Shown here: positions 17,668 to 25,920 of the stretch, in pieces
Numbering within the stretch: the stretch's first letter is position 1
How the letters are laid out: each line of letters starts with the position of its first letter
Source: Bacteroides fragilis
GTDB taxonomy: Bacteria; Bacteroidota; Bacteroidia; Bacteroidales; Bacteroidaceae
Length of the DNA stretch: 64,000 bases
Reading direction: 5' to 3'
Assembly (NCBI RefSeq): GCF_019583405.1
Contig: NZ_SZUU01000001.1
Coordinates: 1-64,000, forward strand
The notes under the pieces: model-generated
What the model was told of the DNA's origin: nothing
Databases searched by the model: none
The model's input: only the letters and a program-made list of their open reading frames with translations
Position numbers and translations under genes: made by a program

Positions 17668-18882
17668 ATGACAGAAACTAAAACGATTCGTTTTCTTTCT
17701 ATCATTGGATGTTTACTTGCCGGGATGGTTGCTTCGTGCGACTCCCGGCAAGTTGCGCCTAATGAAGAAGGGATTAGCGTGCAGAAAATGACCGGATTCC
17801 CCGAAGGAGAACCCGGTTTTTCTTTGGGTGTATCGGCATGTTATGCCGGCATCTATCAGGGAGAGTTATTGATTGCCGGCGGATGTAATTTTCCGGAAAC
17901 TCCGGCAGCCGAAGGAGGGAAGAAGAAATTCTACCAAGGTATTTATGCTGCTGACGCTTCTGCAGATTCAGTTTTCATATGGAGACAGGTCGGTCAGTTA
18001 CCTGTTGCTGCTGCTTATGGAGTTTCGGTTTCGACTCCTCAAGGGGTCGTTTGTGTGGGTGGATCGAACGAAAATGGATCTTTATCTGCTGTTTACCGCC
18101 TTTTTTTGACTGACGATAAACAGACTGTGATTGTAGATACACTCCCTTCTTTACCTTGTACAATGGATAATATGAGCGGTTCAGTAGTGGATTATACACT
18201 TTTCGTAGCCGGAGGCAATGTGGATGGTAAACCTTCGAATGCACTTTATTGCCTCAGTCTGAGTAGCCCGGAGACCGGATGGCAGAGGCTTCCCGATTTT
18301 CCGGGTTCTCCCCGTGTACAACCGGTATGTGTAGGACAACGTAAAGAGGGGGAAACCCTTCTATATTTATGGGGAGGTTTTGCCGGTGCATCCGATGGAC
18401 GGTCTGCAAGCCTTTCTACTGACGGATATTGCTATTCTCCATCTTTGCAACAATGGCAGTCGGTATCTGTTCCGGTTGGCAATGATTCTGTGCCTGTCGC
18501 TTTGGGTGGTGGAGCCGGTATAGCACTGACGGACAGTCTGATACTTTGTACCGGTGGAGTCAACAAAGATATTTTCTTTTCTGCTCTTCAGCGCGAGGAA
18601 ATGATGAAGACAGCCGTGGCCAATGGCAAACAAACTGTTGTAGACAGTCTGAAGTTGGAAGCAAAAAAGTATATGTTGCATCCGGCAGGATGGTATCGTT
18701 TTAATGACCGGATTTTGATTTATAATACACGTCGGGATAAGTGGGAAGAGGCTGTTCGGAGTGAAGATGTTGCCCGTGCCGGTGCTACATTGACAGGGCA
18801 GGGACAGACCTTCTTTAATATCAATGGTGAGCTGAAGCCGGGAATCCGTACTCCGGAAATAGTTAAGATAATGATTGACTGA
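17668..18882 (+). CDS. Kelch-repeat lipoprotein, cyclically permuted mutarotase / NanM-like
   Basis: 404 residues, lipoprotein (Cys24 in MVASC). Repeated Gly-Gly Kelch strands are visible (LLIAGGCNFPE, VCVGGSNENG, LFVAGGNVDG, LYLWGGFAG, LCTGGVNKD), giving a six-bladed propeller. It resembles the cyclically permuted mutarotase family, relatives of NanM, which converts alpha-sialic acid freed by sialidase to the beta anomer. In a sialidase operon that role fits well, although lipid anchoring implies action outside the cytoplasm. It lies 10 bp after the GH20 gene. Assignment to NanM rests on Kelch pattern and context; catalytic residues were not verified. Confidence 0.85.
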   Translation: MTETKTIRFLSIIGCLLAGMVASCDSRQVAPNEEGISVQKMTGFPEGEPGFSLGVSACYAGIYQGELLIAGGCNFPETPAAEGGKKKFYQGIYAADASADSVFIWRQVGQLPVAAAYGVSVSTPQGVVCVGGSNENGSLSAVYRLFLTDDKQTVIVDTLPSLPCTMDNMSGSVVDYTLFVAGGNVDGKPSNALYCLSLSSPETGWQRLPDFPGSPRVQPVCVGQRKEGETLLYLWGGFAGASDGRSASLSTDGYCYSPSLQQWQSVSVPVGNDSVPVALGGGAGIALTDSLILCTGGVNKDIFFSALQREEMMKTAVANGKQTVVDSLKLEAKKYMLHPAGWYRFNDRILIYNTRRDKWEEAVRSEDVARAGATLTGQGQTFFNINGELKPGIRTPEIVKIMID

Positions 18883-18914
18883 TTGCAGATAATCTGACAT
18901 TTTACTTATATTTG
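18882..18914 (+). promoter_or_regulatory. Internal promoter before third GH20 gene
   Basis: ATTG (18882-18885), a 21-bp spacer and TATATTTG (18907-18914) form a near-consensus Bacteroides promoter in the 67-bp gap before the GH20 gene at 18950. Confidence 0.65.
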
Positions 18915-18949
18915 TACATTGAAAACAAAAAACTAAAACCAATCATATC

Positions 18950-21022
18950 ATGATAAAACCTACAATGAAAATTTGTACTTTCTTGCTTGCAGCCGGTTTG
19001 ATGATAGCAACAGCTGGTGTGAAAGCGCAGTCTGTCATTCCTATTCCTCTCCGGATGGAGCAAGGTAGCGGTACTTTTCTATTTACCGGTGACACTAAGC
19101 TGTATACCAACCTGAAAGGTGAAGAGAAGAAAATGTTGATGGATTATCTGGAGACATTACCTATCCATTTCAAAAACGGTAAAAAGCAAACGAAAGAGAA
19201 CGTGGTCTCTCTTATGATAACGAAGGCTAATCCTCAGTTATCTTCTCCCGAGAGCTATACGCTGGAGGTAACTCCGCATAAAATAACAGTGCAGGCTACT
19301 TCCGGTGCCGGATTATTCTATGGTGTCCAGACTCTTTTGCAAATGGCTCAACCCGCAATGGAGGGTGCCTGGTCAGTTCAGGCTACAGCGATTCAGGATT
19401 CGCCACGCTTCGAATATCGTGGGCTGATGCTCGATGTTTCACGGCATTTTCGCTCTAAGGAGTTTGTGAAAAAGCAGATAGACGCTTTAGCCTATTATAA
19501 ACTCAATCGCCTGCATTTGCATCTTACCGATGCTGCCGGTTGGCGTATCGAGATTAAGAAATATCCTTTATTAACAGAACTTGCTGCCTGGCGTCCGGAA
19601 GCCAACTGGAAAAGATGGTGGAATGAAGGTGGCCGGAAATATTGTCGTTTCGATGCTCCAGGTGCTTCCGGTGGCTATTATACTCAGGATGATATTCGTG
19701 AATTGGTCGACTATGCACGCGAGCGTCATGTTACCATTATTCCTGAGATCGAAATGCCTGCACATTCAGAAGAGGTCCTGACTGCATATCCGGAACTGTC
19801 TTGTTCAGGAGAGCCTTATAAGAATGCCGATTTTTGTGTCGGAAACGAGAAAACCTTTACTTTCCTTGAAGATGTGCTGACGGAAGTTATGGAGCTTTTT
19901 CCTTCCCAATACATTCATGTTGGAGGTGATGAGGCTGGAAAAGCTGCTTGGAAAACCTGTCCTAAATGCCAAAAACGCATGAAGGATGAGCATTTGAATA
20001 ATGTAGATGAGCTGCAGAGTTACTTGATTCATCGTGTGGAAGTATTTCTTAATGCTCATGGCCGTAAATTGCTGGGGTGGGATGAAATTCTGCAAGGTGG
20101 ATTGGCACCTAATGCCACTGTAATGTCATGGCGTGGTGAACAAGGAGGGATTGATGCTGTAAAATCAGGGCATCAGGCTATTATGACTCCCGGTTCATAC
20201 TGCTATATAGATAGTTATCAGGATGCTCCCTATTCTCAGCCCGAAGCTATCGGTGGATATCTGCCTTTGGAGAAGGTATATTCTTATAATCCGGTTCCTG
20301 CTTCACTTACTTCTGATGAAGCGAAATTGATTTATGGCGTCCAAGCCAATCTTTGGACCGAATATATCGAGACTGACGAACATTGTGAATATATGATTTA
20401 TCCCCGTATCCTTGCTCTGGCAGAAGTTGCGTGGTCGGCACCCGAACGAAAATCATGGACTGATTTTCGCCCTCGTGCCTTGAAAGCCGTAGCATATCTA
20501 CAGTTCAAGGGATATCACCCGTTTGATTTGAAAAAGGAGATCGGCAATCGGCCGGAAGCAGCGCAACCGGTTCAGCATCTTGCATTGGGCAAGACCGTAA
20601 AATACAATGCTCCCTACAACTCGTCTTATCCGGCACAAGGTGATAAAACCCTGACTGATGGAATCCGTGGGAGTTGGACCTATAGTGACGGGGCGTGGCA
20701 GGGCTTTATTTCCCGTGATCGTTTGGACGTAACTATTGATATGGGCAAATCGACTGATTTACATTCGATTGGTGCTGACTTTATGCAGGTAGTGGGTCCT
20801 GAAGTATTTCTGCCTGTCGAAGTGATAATTTCTGTCTCGGAAGATGGAGAAAACTTCACTGAATTGAGCCGTCAGACGCATGAAGTGGTTAAATCGGACG
20901 CTGTAGTATTTAAGAATTATGCATGGAACGGAAATGCCAAAGGACGTTATGTCCGTTACCAGGCTCGTGCCGGAGAGGAATTCGGGGGATGGGTGTTTAC
21001 AGACGAAATCGTTGTAAAGTAA
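18950..21022 (+). CDS. GH20 beta-hexosaminidase with C-terminal discoidin-like domain
   Basis: 690 residues with a cleavable signal peptide (to about residue 27, VKAQ) and no lipobox, unlike the GH20 at 15333. N-terminal GH20 domain, barrel with HLHLTDAAGWRIEIKKYP and the catalytic pair in HVGGDE (about 327-328), MSWRGE, and a C-terminal F5/8-type domain (about 550-690). It should cleave terminal beta-linked HexNAc, probably in the periplasm. An in-frame ATG at 18965 is an alternative start that leaves the signal peptide intact. It has its own promoter at 18882-18914 and probably starts a sub-operon with the mannosidase and galactosidase that follow. Confidence 0.93.
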   Translation: MIKPTMKICTFLLAAGLMIATAGVKAQSVIPIPLRMEQGSGTFLFTGDTKLYTNLKGEEKKMLMDYLETLPIHFKNGKKQTKENVVSLMITKANPQLSSPESYTLEVTPHKITVQATSGAGLFYGVQTLLQMAQPAMEGAWSVQATAIQDSPRFEYRGLMLDVSRHFRSKEFVKKQIDALAYYKLNRLHLHLTDAAGWRIEIKKYPLLTELAAWRPEANWKRWWNEGGRKYCRFDAPGASGGYYTQDDIRELVDYARERHVTIIPEIEMPAHSEEVLTAYPELSCSGEPYKNADFCVGNEKTFTFLEDVLTEVMELFPSQYIHVGGDEAGKAAWKTCPKCQKRMKDEHLNNVDELQSYLIHRVEVFLNAHGRKLLGWDEILQGGLAPNATVMSWRGEQGGIDAVKSGHQAIMTPGSYCYIDSYQDAPYSQPEAIGGYLPLEKVYSYNPVPASLTSDEAKLIYGVQANLWTEYIETDEHCEYMIYPRILALAEVAWSAPERKSWTDFRPRALKAVAYLQFKGYHPFDLKKEIGNRPEAAQPVQHLALGKTVKYNAPYNSSYPAQGDKTLTDGIRGSWTYSDGAWQGFISRDRLDVTIDMGKSTDLHSIGADFMQVVGPEVFLPVEVIISVSEDGENFTELSRQTHEVVKSDAVVFKNYAWNGNAKGRYVRYQARAGEEFGGWVFTDEIVVK

Positions 21023-21084
21023 CTCTTTCCGCAGATCCGGTAAAACCAAACGTATAAATTAGATAAATATAGAGTATTGAAAGA

Positions 21085-23334
21085 ATGAAGAAACTACCTT
21101 ATTTAGTATCACTTGCAGCCGTTTGGCTGTCCATAGCAGTAGCTTCTGCACAAGAGAGTCCAGTGGATTATGTGAATCCGTTTATCGGAACAACGAATTA
21201 CGGAACAACGAATCCCGGAGCCATCTGTCCGCAAGGCATGATGTCAGTTGTCCCTTTCAATGTGATGGGAGGAAAGTCCGTTGGTAATAAAATAGATAAA
21301 GACAGCCAATGGTGGTCTACTCCTTATGAACATACCAATGCTTATTTTACTGGATTTTCACACGTCAATCTGAGTGGAGTAGGATGTCCGGAGTTAGGCT
21401 CTCTACTGTTGATGCCTACAACCGGAAAGTTGAACGTCGATTATTTACAGTACGGAAGTGCTTATAAAGACGAAAAGGCCACGCCCGGTTATTACTCGAA
21501 TATCCTGACTAAATACGGAATTAAGAATGAGGTTTCGGCCACCTTACGTACCGGAATCACTCGTTTCACTTTTCCTAAAGGGGAAAGTAATATTTTGCTG
21601 AATCTTGGTGAAGGGTTGACTAATGAAACGGGAGCTACCGTTCGTTTTGTCAATGAGCGTGAGATAGAGGGGACTAAACTGCTGGGTACTTTTTGCTATA
21701 ATCCGCAAGCTGTGTTTCCCATTTATTTTGTAATGCGTATCAATAAAGTCCCTCGTGCCCGTGGCTACTGGAAAAAGATGCGTCCGATGACAGTAGAAGC
21801 CCAATGGGACAATACGTCCGGCAAGAATAAATTGTATACTGCTTATACCAAGGAGATGAGTGGCGATGACATTGGTACATGGTTTACTTTCGATACCGAA
21901 GAAGGCGAAACCATCGAGGTAAGCATGGGAGTGTCCTTTGTCAGCATAGCCAATGCCCGTCTTAATCTGGATAAGGAACAGGCTGGTAAAGGATTTGATC
22001 AGATTCGTGCCGAAGCACGTTCCATGTGGGAGGACGATCTTTCGCGTATCCTCGTTGAAGGTGGCACGAAAGAGCAGAAGACAGTGTTCTATACCGCTAT
22101 GTATCACTTGCTGATCCATCCGAATATTTTGCAGGATGTGAACGGACAATATCCGGCTATGGAAGGCAGTGAGATCCTTACAACGAAGGGAAATCGCTAT
22201 ACCGTGTTTTCTCTCTGGGATACCTATCGTAACGTACATCAGCTGATGACCCTGCTTTTCCCTGATCGCCAACTGGACATGGTTCGCACGATGGTCGATA
22301 TGTATAAAGAACATGGCTGGCTGCCCAAATGGGAACTTTACGGCCGTGAAACGCTTACTATGGAGGGTGATCCGAGTATTCCCGTTATCGTAGATACCTG
22401 GATGAAAGGCTTACGTGACTTTGATGTACAGGCAGCTTATGAAGCCATGTATAAGTCCGCTACGACTCCGGGTAAAGATAATCTGATGCGTCCCGATATC
22501 GATGATTACATTGCTAAAGGATATGTGCCTTTGACAGAGCAGTATGACAATTCTGTTTCGCATGCACTTGAATATTATATTGCCGATTATGCCTTGTCTC
22601 GTTTTGCTCAGGCTTTAGGAAAGAAAGAAGATGCAAAATTGTTCTATGACCGTTCATTGGGTTATAAACATTATTACAGCAAAGAATTTGGTACATTGCG
22701 TCCTATTTTACCCGATGGAACATTTTACTCTCCGTTCGACCCGATGGAGGGTGCCAATTTTGCTCCCAGTCCCGGTTTTCATGAAGGCAATTCCTGGAAC
22801 TACACTTTTTATGTTCCCCATGACATTGCAGGTTTAACCCGTCTGATGGGAGGTAAAAAGAAGTTTGTGGATAAATTGCAGAAAGTTTTTGATGAGGGGC
22901 TGTATGATCCGGCTAATGAACCGGATATTGCCTATCCTTATTTGTTCAGCTACTTCAAAGGAGAAGAGTGGCGTACTCAGAAACAGGTAAAACGTTTGCT
23001 TGCCGAATATTTCACCGACCAGCCTAATGGTATTCCCGGTAATGATGATACCGGAACCATGTCGGCATGGGCCATTTTCAGTATGATAGGTCTCTATCCC
23101 GATTGTCCGGGAATGCCCGACTATACACTGACTACACCTACTTTCGACAAAGTGACTATTCGGCTTGATCCGAAGTATTACAAAGAAAAAGAATTGGTTA
23201 TTACGGCTGTTCGTCCCGGAAATGATGCCGATCTGATCAAAGAGGTGAGGTTGAACGGAAAGAAACATGCAGGCTATCGTATCAGCCATGAGGAGTTGGT
23301 GCATGCCGGAACAATGGAATTTATATTAAAATAA
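21085..23334 (+). CDS. GH92 exo-alpha-mannosidase
   Basis: 749 residues with signal peptide (to about residue 22, VASAQ). GH92 landmarks are visible: VNPFIGTTNYGTTNPGA at the start of the N-terminal beta domain, the (alpha/alpha)6 barrel with FSLWDTYRNVHQL, and GNDDTGTMSAWAIFSMIGLYP (about 652). GH92 enzymes are calcium-dependent inverting alpha-mannosidases, commonly alpha-1,2, alpha-1,3 or alpha-1,6. Here it would trim the trimannosyl branches once HexNAc is removed. It sits between GH20 and beta-galactosidase genes, 62 bp after the former. Confidence 0.95.
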   Translation: MKKLPYLVSLAAVWLSIAVASAQESPVDYVNPFIGTTNYGTTNPGAICPQGMMSVVPFNVMGGKSVGNKIDKDSQWWSTPYEHTNAYFTGFSHVNLSGVGCPELGSLLLMPTTGKLNVDYLQYGSAYKDEKATPGYYSNILTKYGIKNEVSATLRTGITRFTFPKGESNILLNLGEGLTNETGATVRFVNEREIEGTKLLGTFCYNPQAVFPIYFVMRINKVPRARGYWKKMRPMTVEAQWDNTSGKNKLYTAYTKEMSGDDIGTWFTFDTEEGETIEVSMGVSFVSIANARLNLDKEQAGKGFDQIRAEARSMWEDDLSRILVEGGTKEQKTVFYTAMYHLLIHPNILQDVNGQYPAMEGSEILTTKGNRYTVFSLWDTYRNVHQLMTLLFPDRQLDMVRTMVDMYKEHGWLPKWELYGRETLTMEGDPSIPVIVDTWMKGLRDFDVQAAYEAMYKSATTPGKDNLMRPDIDDYIAKGYVPLTEQYDNSVSHALEYYIADYALSRFAQALGKKEDAKLFYDRSLGYKHYYSKEFGTLRPILPDGTFYSPFDPMEGANFAPSPGFHEGNSWNYTFYVPHDIAGLTRLMGGKKKFVDKLQKVFDEGLYDPANEPDIAYPYLFSYFKGEEWRTQKQVKRLLAEYFTDQPNGIPGNDDTGTMSAWAIFSMIGLYPDCPGMPDYTLTTPTFDKVTIRLDPKYYKEKELVITAVRPGNDADLIKEVRLNGKKHAGYRISHEELVHAGTMEFILK

Positions 23335-23347
23335 AAACAAATCAATC

Positions 23348-25849
23348 ATGAACAAGAAAATCAAAATTGCATTTGCTTCGATGCTCGCTGTGCCGCTGTT
23401 GGTATGTGCACAGGTCCGTACGGAACAAACCTTTGAAAAAGGGTGGAAGTTTACCCGTGAAGACAATAAAGACTTCAGTAACTCCACTTATGATGATGCA
23501 AAGTGGCAATCGGTAACGGTACCCCATGATTGGGCTATTTATGGTCCATTCAGTATCAATAACGATAAGCAGAATGTGGCTATTTCGCAAGATGGACAAA
23601 AAGAGGCGATGGAGCATGCCGGACGTACCGGTGGGCTTCCTTTTGTAGGTGTAGGGTGGTATCGTCTCGATTTTGAGGCCCCTTCATTCAGTAAAGGTAA
23701 GAAGGCTACTTTGGTTTTTGATGGTGCTATGAGCCATGCTCATGTCTATATCAACGGACAAGAGGCCGGTTACTGGCCTTACGGTTACAATAGTTTTTAT
23801 GTGGATGCCACCCCTTATTTGAAGCCGGGTGAAAAGAATACACTGGCTGTTCGTCTTGAAAACGAAAACGAATCTTCACGTTGGTATCCCGGTGCGGGAT
23901 TGTATCGCAATGTACATCTGGTAGTGAATGAAGATGCTCATATTCCTACTTGGGGTACTCAGTTGACCACTCCGGTAGTGAAGGACGACTTTGCTAAGGT
24001 CAATCTGAAGACAAAGCTCGATATACCTGCAGGCAAAACATTTGAAGGATACCGTATTGTCACCGAATTGAAGGATAAGAATGGTAAGGTTGTGGCAACT
24101 AATGAGAAGCAGGGCAGTAAGTTCGACGGCAATGTTTTTGAGCAGGATTTTGTTGTTACTGCTCCGGCTTTGTGGACTCCCGATACTCCTAACCTTTACA
24201 ATGCGGTTTCGAAAGTGTACGAAGGCAACACTTTGAAGGATGAATATACTACCCCGTTCGGTATCCGTTCCATTGAGATCATTCCGAACAAAGGCTTTTT
24301 CCTCAATGGAAAGAAAACCATGTTCAAGGGTGTCTGCAATCATCACGATCTTGGTCCGTTGGGAGGTATCGCCAACGAAGCCGGTATTCGTCGTCAGATC
24401 CGTATCTTGAAGGATATGGGGTGTAACGCCATCCGCACTTCACACAATATGCCCGCTCCTGAGTTGATTAAGGCTTGTGATGAGATGGGTATGATGATTA
24501 TGGCGGAATCATTCGATGAATGGAAAGCGGCCAAAGTGCAGAACGGTTATCATAAAGTTTTTGATGAATGGGCAGAAAAAGATCTGGTGAATCTGATTCA
24601 TCAGTATCGCAATAATCCAAGTGTGGTTATGTGGTGTATCGGTAATGAAGTACCGGATCAGTGGAACGGCGATCGTGGACCGAAACTTTCACGTTTCCTG
24701 CAAGACATCTGCCATCGTGAAGATCCTACACGTCCCGTTACTCAGGGTATGGATGCGCCTGATGCTGTGGTTAATAACAACATGGCTGCCGTAATGGATG
24801 TAGCCGGTTTCAATTACCGCCCTCACAAATATCAGGAAAATTACAAGAAACTTCCGCAACAGATTATTTTGGGTAGCGAAACTGCTTCTACTGTCAGTTC
24901 ACGTGGGGTTTACAAGTTCCCGGTGGTACGTCGTGCCATGCAGAAATATGACGACCACCAGTCTTCATCGTATGATGTAGAACACTGTGGTTGGTCCAAT
25001 CTTCCTGAAGACGATTTTATCCAGCATGAAGATCTGCCTTATTGCATTGGTGAATTTGTATGGACCGGATTCGATTATTTAGGTGAGCCTACTCCGTATT
25101 ATACCGATTGGCCCAGTCACTCTTCATTGTTTGGAATTATCGACCTTGCCGGACTTCCGAAAGACCGTTATTACCTCTACCGCAGCCACTGGAATAAAGA
25201 TGCGGAAACCTTGCACATCCTGCCTCACTGGAATTGGGAAGGACGTGAAGGTGAAGTGACCCCTGTATTTGTATATACCAATTATCCTTCGGCCGAGCTG
25301 TTTATCAACGGTAAGAGCCAGGGTAAACGCACAAAAGACCTTTCGGTTACAGTACATAATAGTGGTGATTCTGCTTCTATTGCCAATTTCAAACGTCAGC
25401 AACGTTATCGTTTGATGTGGATGGATACGAAGTATGAACCGGGTACCGTGAAAGTAGTCGCTTATGACAAGGATGGTAAAGCCGTTGCGGAAAAAGAAAT
25501 TCATACTGCCGGCAAACCCGATCATATTGAGTTGGTGGCAGACCGCAGTGTGATCGATGCTAATGGTAAGGACCTCTCGTTTGTAACGGTGAAGGTGGTT
25601 GATAAAGATGGTAATCTTTGCCCGTTGGCCGACAATGAAATCAGCTTCAAGGTGAAAGGGGCAGGTACCTATCGCGCAGGAGCCAATGGTAATCCGGCTT
25701 CACTCGAGTCATTCCAGACTCCGAAGATGAAAGTGTTCAGTGGCATGATGACAGCCATTGTGCAGTCTACAGAGAAAGCAGGAAAGATTACACTCGAGGC
25801 TACCGGGAAGGGCCTGAAAAAACGTACATTGGTGATCGAGAGTAAATAA
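23348..25849 (+). CDS. GH2 beta-galactosidase
   Basis: 833 residues, signal peptide to about residue 21 (VCAQ). GH2 order: sugar-binding jelly roll (VPHDWAIYGPF), immunoglobulin-like domain, catalytic barrel with MGCNAIRTSHNMPAPELIKA, acid/base Glu in WCIGNEVPD (about 434) and a putative nucleophile Glu in ILGSETAS (about 510), then GEFVWTGFDYLGEPTPY. It ends with a DUF4982-like and a Big-type domain. Removal of Gal exposed by sialidase is the likely job. It follows the GH92 gene by 13 bp and is closed by a terminator at 25874-25909. Beta-glucuronidase activity cannot be excluded from sequence alone. Confidence 0.9.
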   Translation: MNKKIKIAFASMLAVPLLVCAQVRTEQTFEKGWKFTREDNKDFSNSTYDDAKWQSVTVPHDWAIYGPFSINNDKQNVAISQDGQKEAMEHAGRTGGLPFVGVGWYRLDFEAPSFSKGKKATLVFDGAMSHAHVYINGQEAGYWPYGYNSFYVDATPYLKPGEKNTLAVRLENENESSRWYPGAGLYRNVHLVVNEDAHIPTWGTQLTTPVVKDDFAKVNLKTKLDIPAGKTFEGYRIVTELKDKNGKVVATNEKQGSKFDGNVFEQDFVVTAPALWTPDTPNLYNAVSKVYEGNTLKDEYTTPFGIRSIEIIPNKGFFLNGKKTMFKGVCNHHDLGPLGGIANEAGIRRQIRILKDMGCNAIRTSHNMPAPELIKACDEMGMMIMAESFDEWKAAKVQNGYHKVFDEWAEKDLVNLIHQYRNNPSVVMWCIGNEVPDQWNGDRGPKLSRFLQDICHREDPTRPVTQGMDAPDAVVNNNMAAVMDVAGFNYRPHKYQENYKKLPQQIILGSETASTVSSRGVYKFPVVRRAMQKYDDHQSSSYDVEHCGWSNLPEDDFIQHEDLPYCIGEFVWTGFDYLGEPTPYYTDWPSHSSLFGIIDLAGLPKDRYYLYRSHWNKDAETLHILPHWNWEGREGEVTPVFVYTNYPSAELFINGKSQGKRTKDLSVTVHNSGDSASIANFKRQQRYRLMWMDTKYEPGTVKVVAYDKDGKAVAEKEIHTAGKPDHIELVADRSVIDANGKDLSFVTVKVVDKDGNLCPLADNEISFKVKGAGTYRAGANGNPASLESFQTPKMKVFSGMMTAIVQSTEKAGKITLEATGKGLKKRTLVIESK

Positions 25850-25873
25850 TCCGTTCAGATAAAGATAAGAAAA

Positions 25874-25909
25874 GAGGGGATCCGGGCAACCAGATACCCT
25901 CTTTTTTTG
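25874..25909 (+). terminator. Rho-independent terminator after beta-galactosidase
   Basis: Stem gaggggatc / gataccctc (8 of 9 pairs, 25874-25901) with a short loop, followed by seven T. It ends the nanH-to-GH2 run just before the second susC. Confidence 0.7.
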
Positions 25910-25920
25910 TTATATTTTAT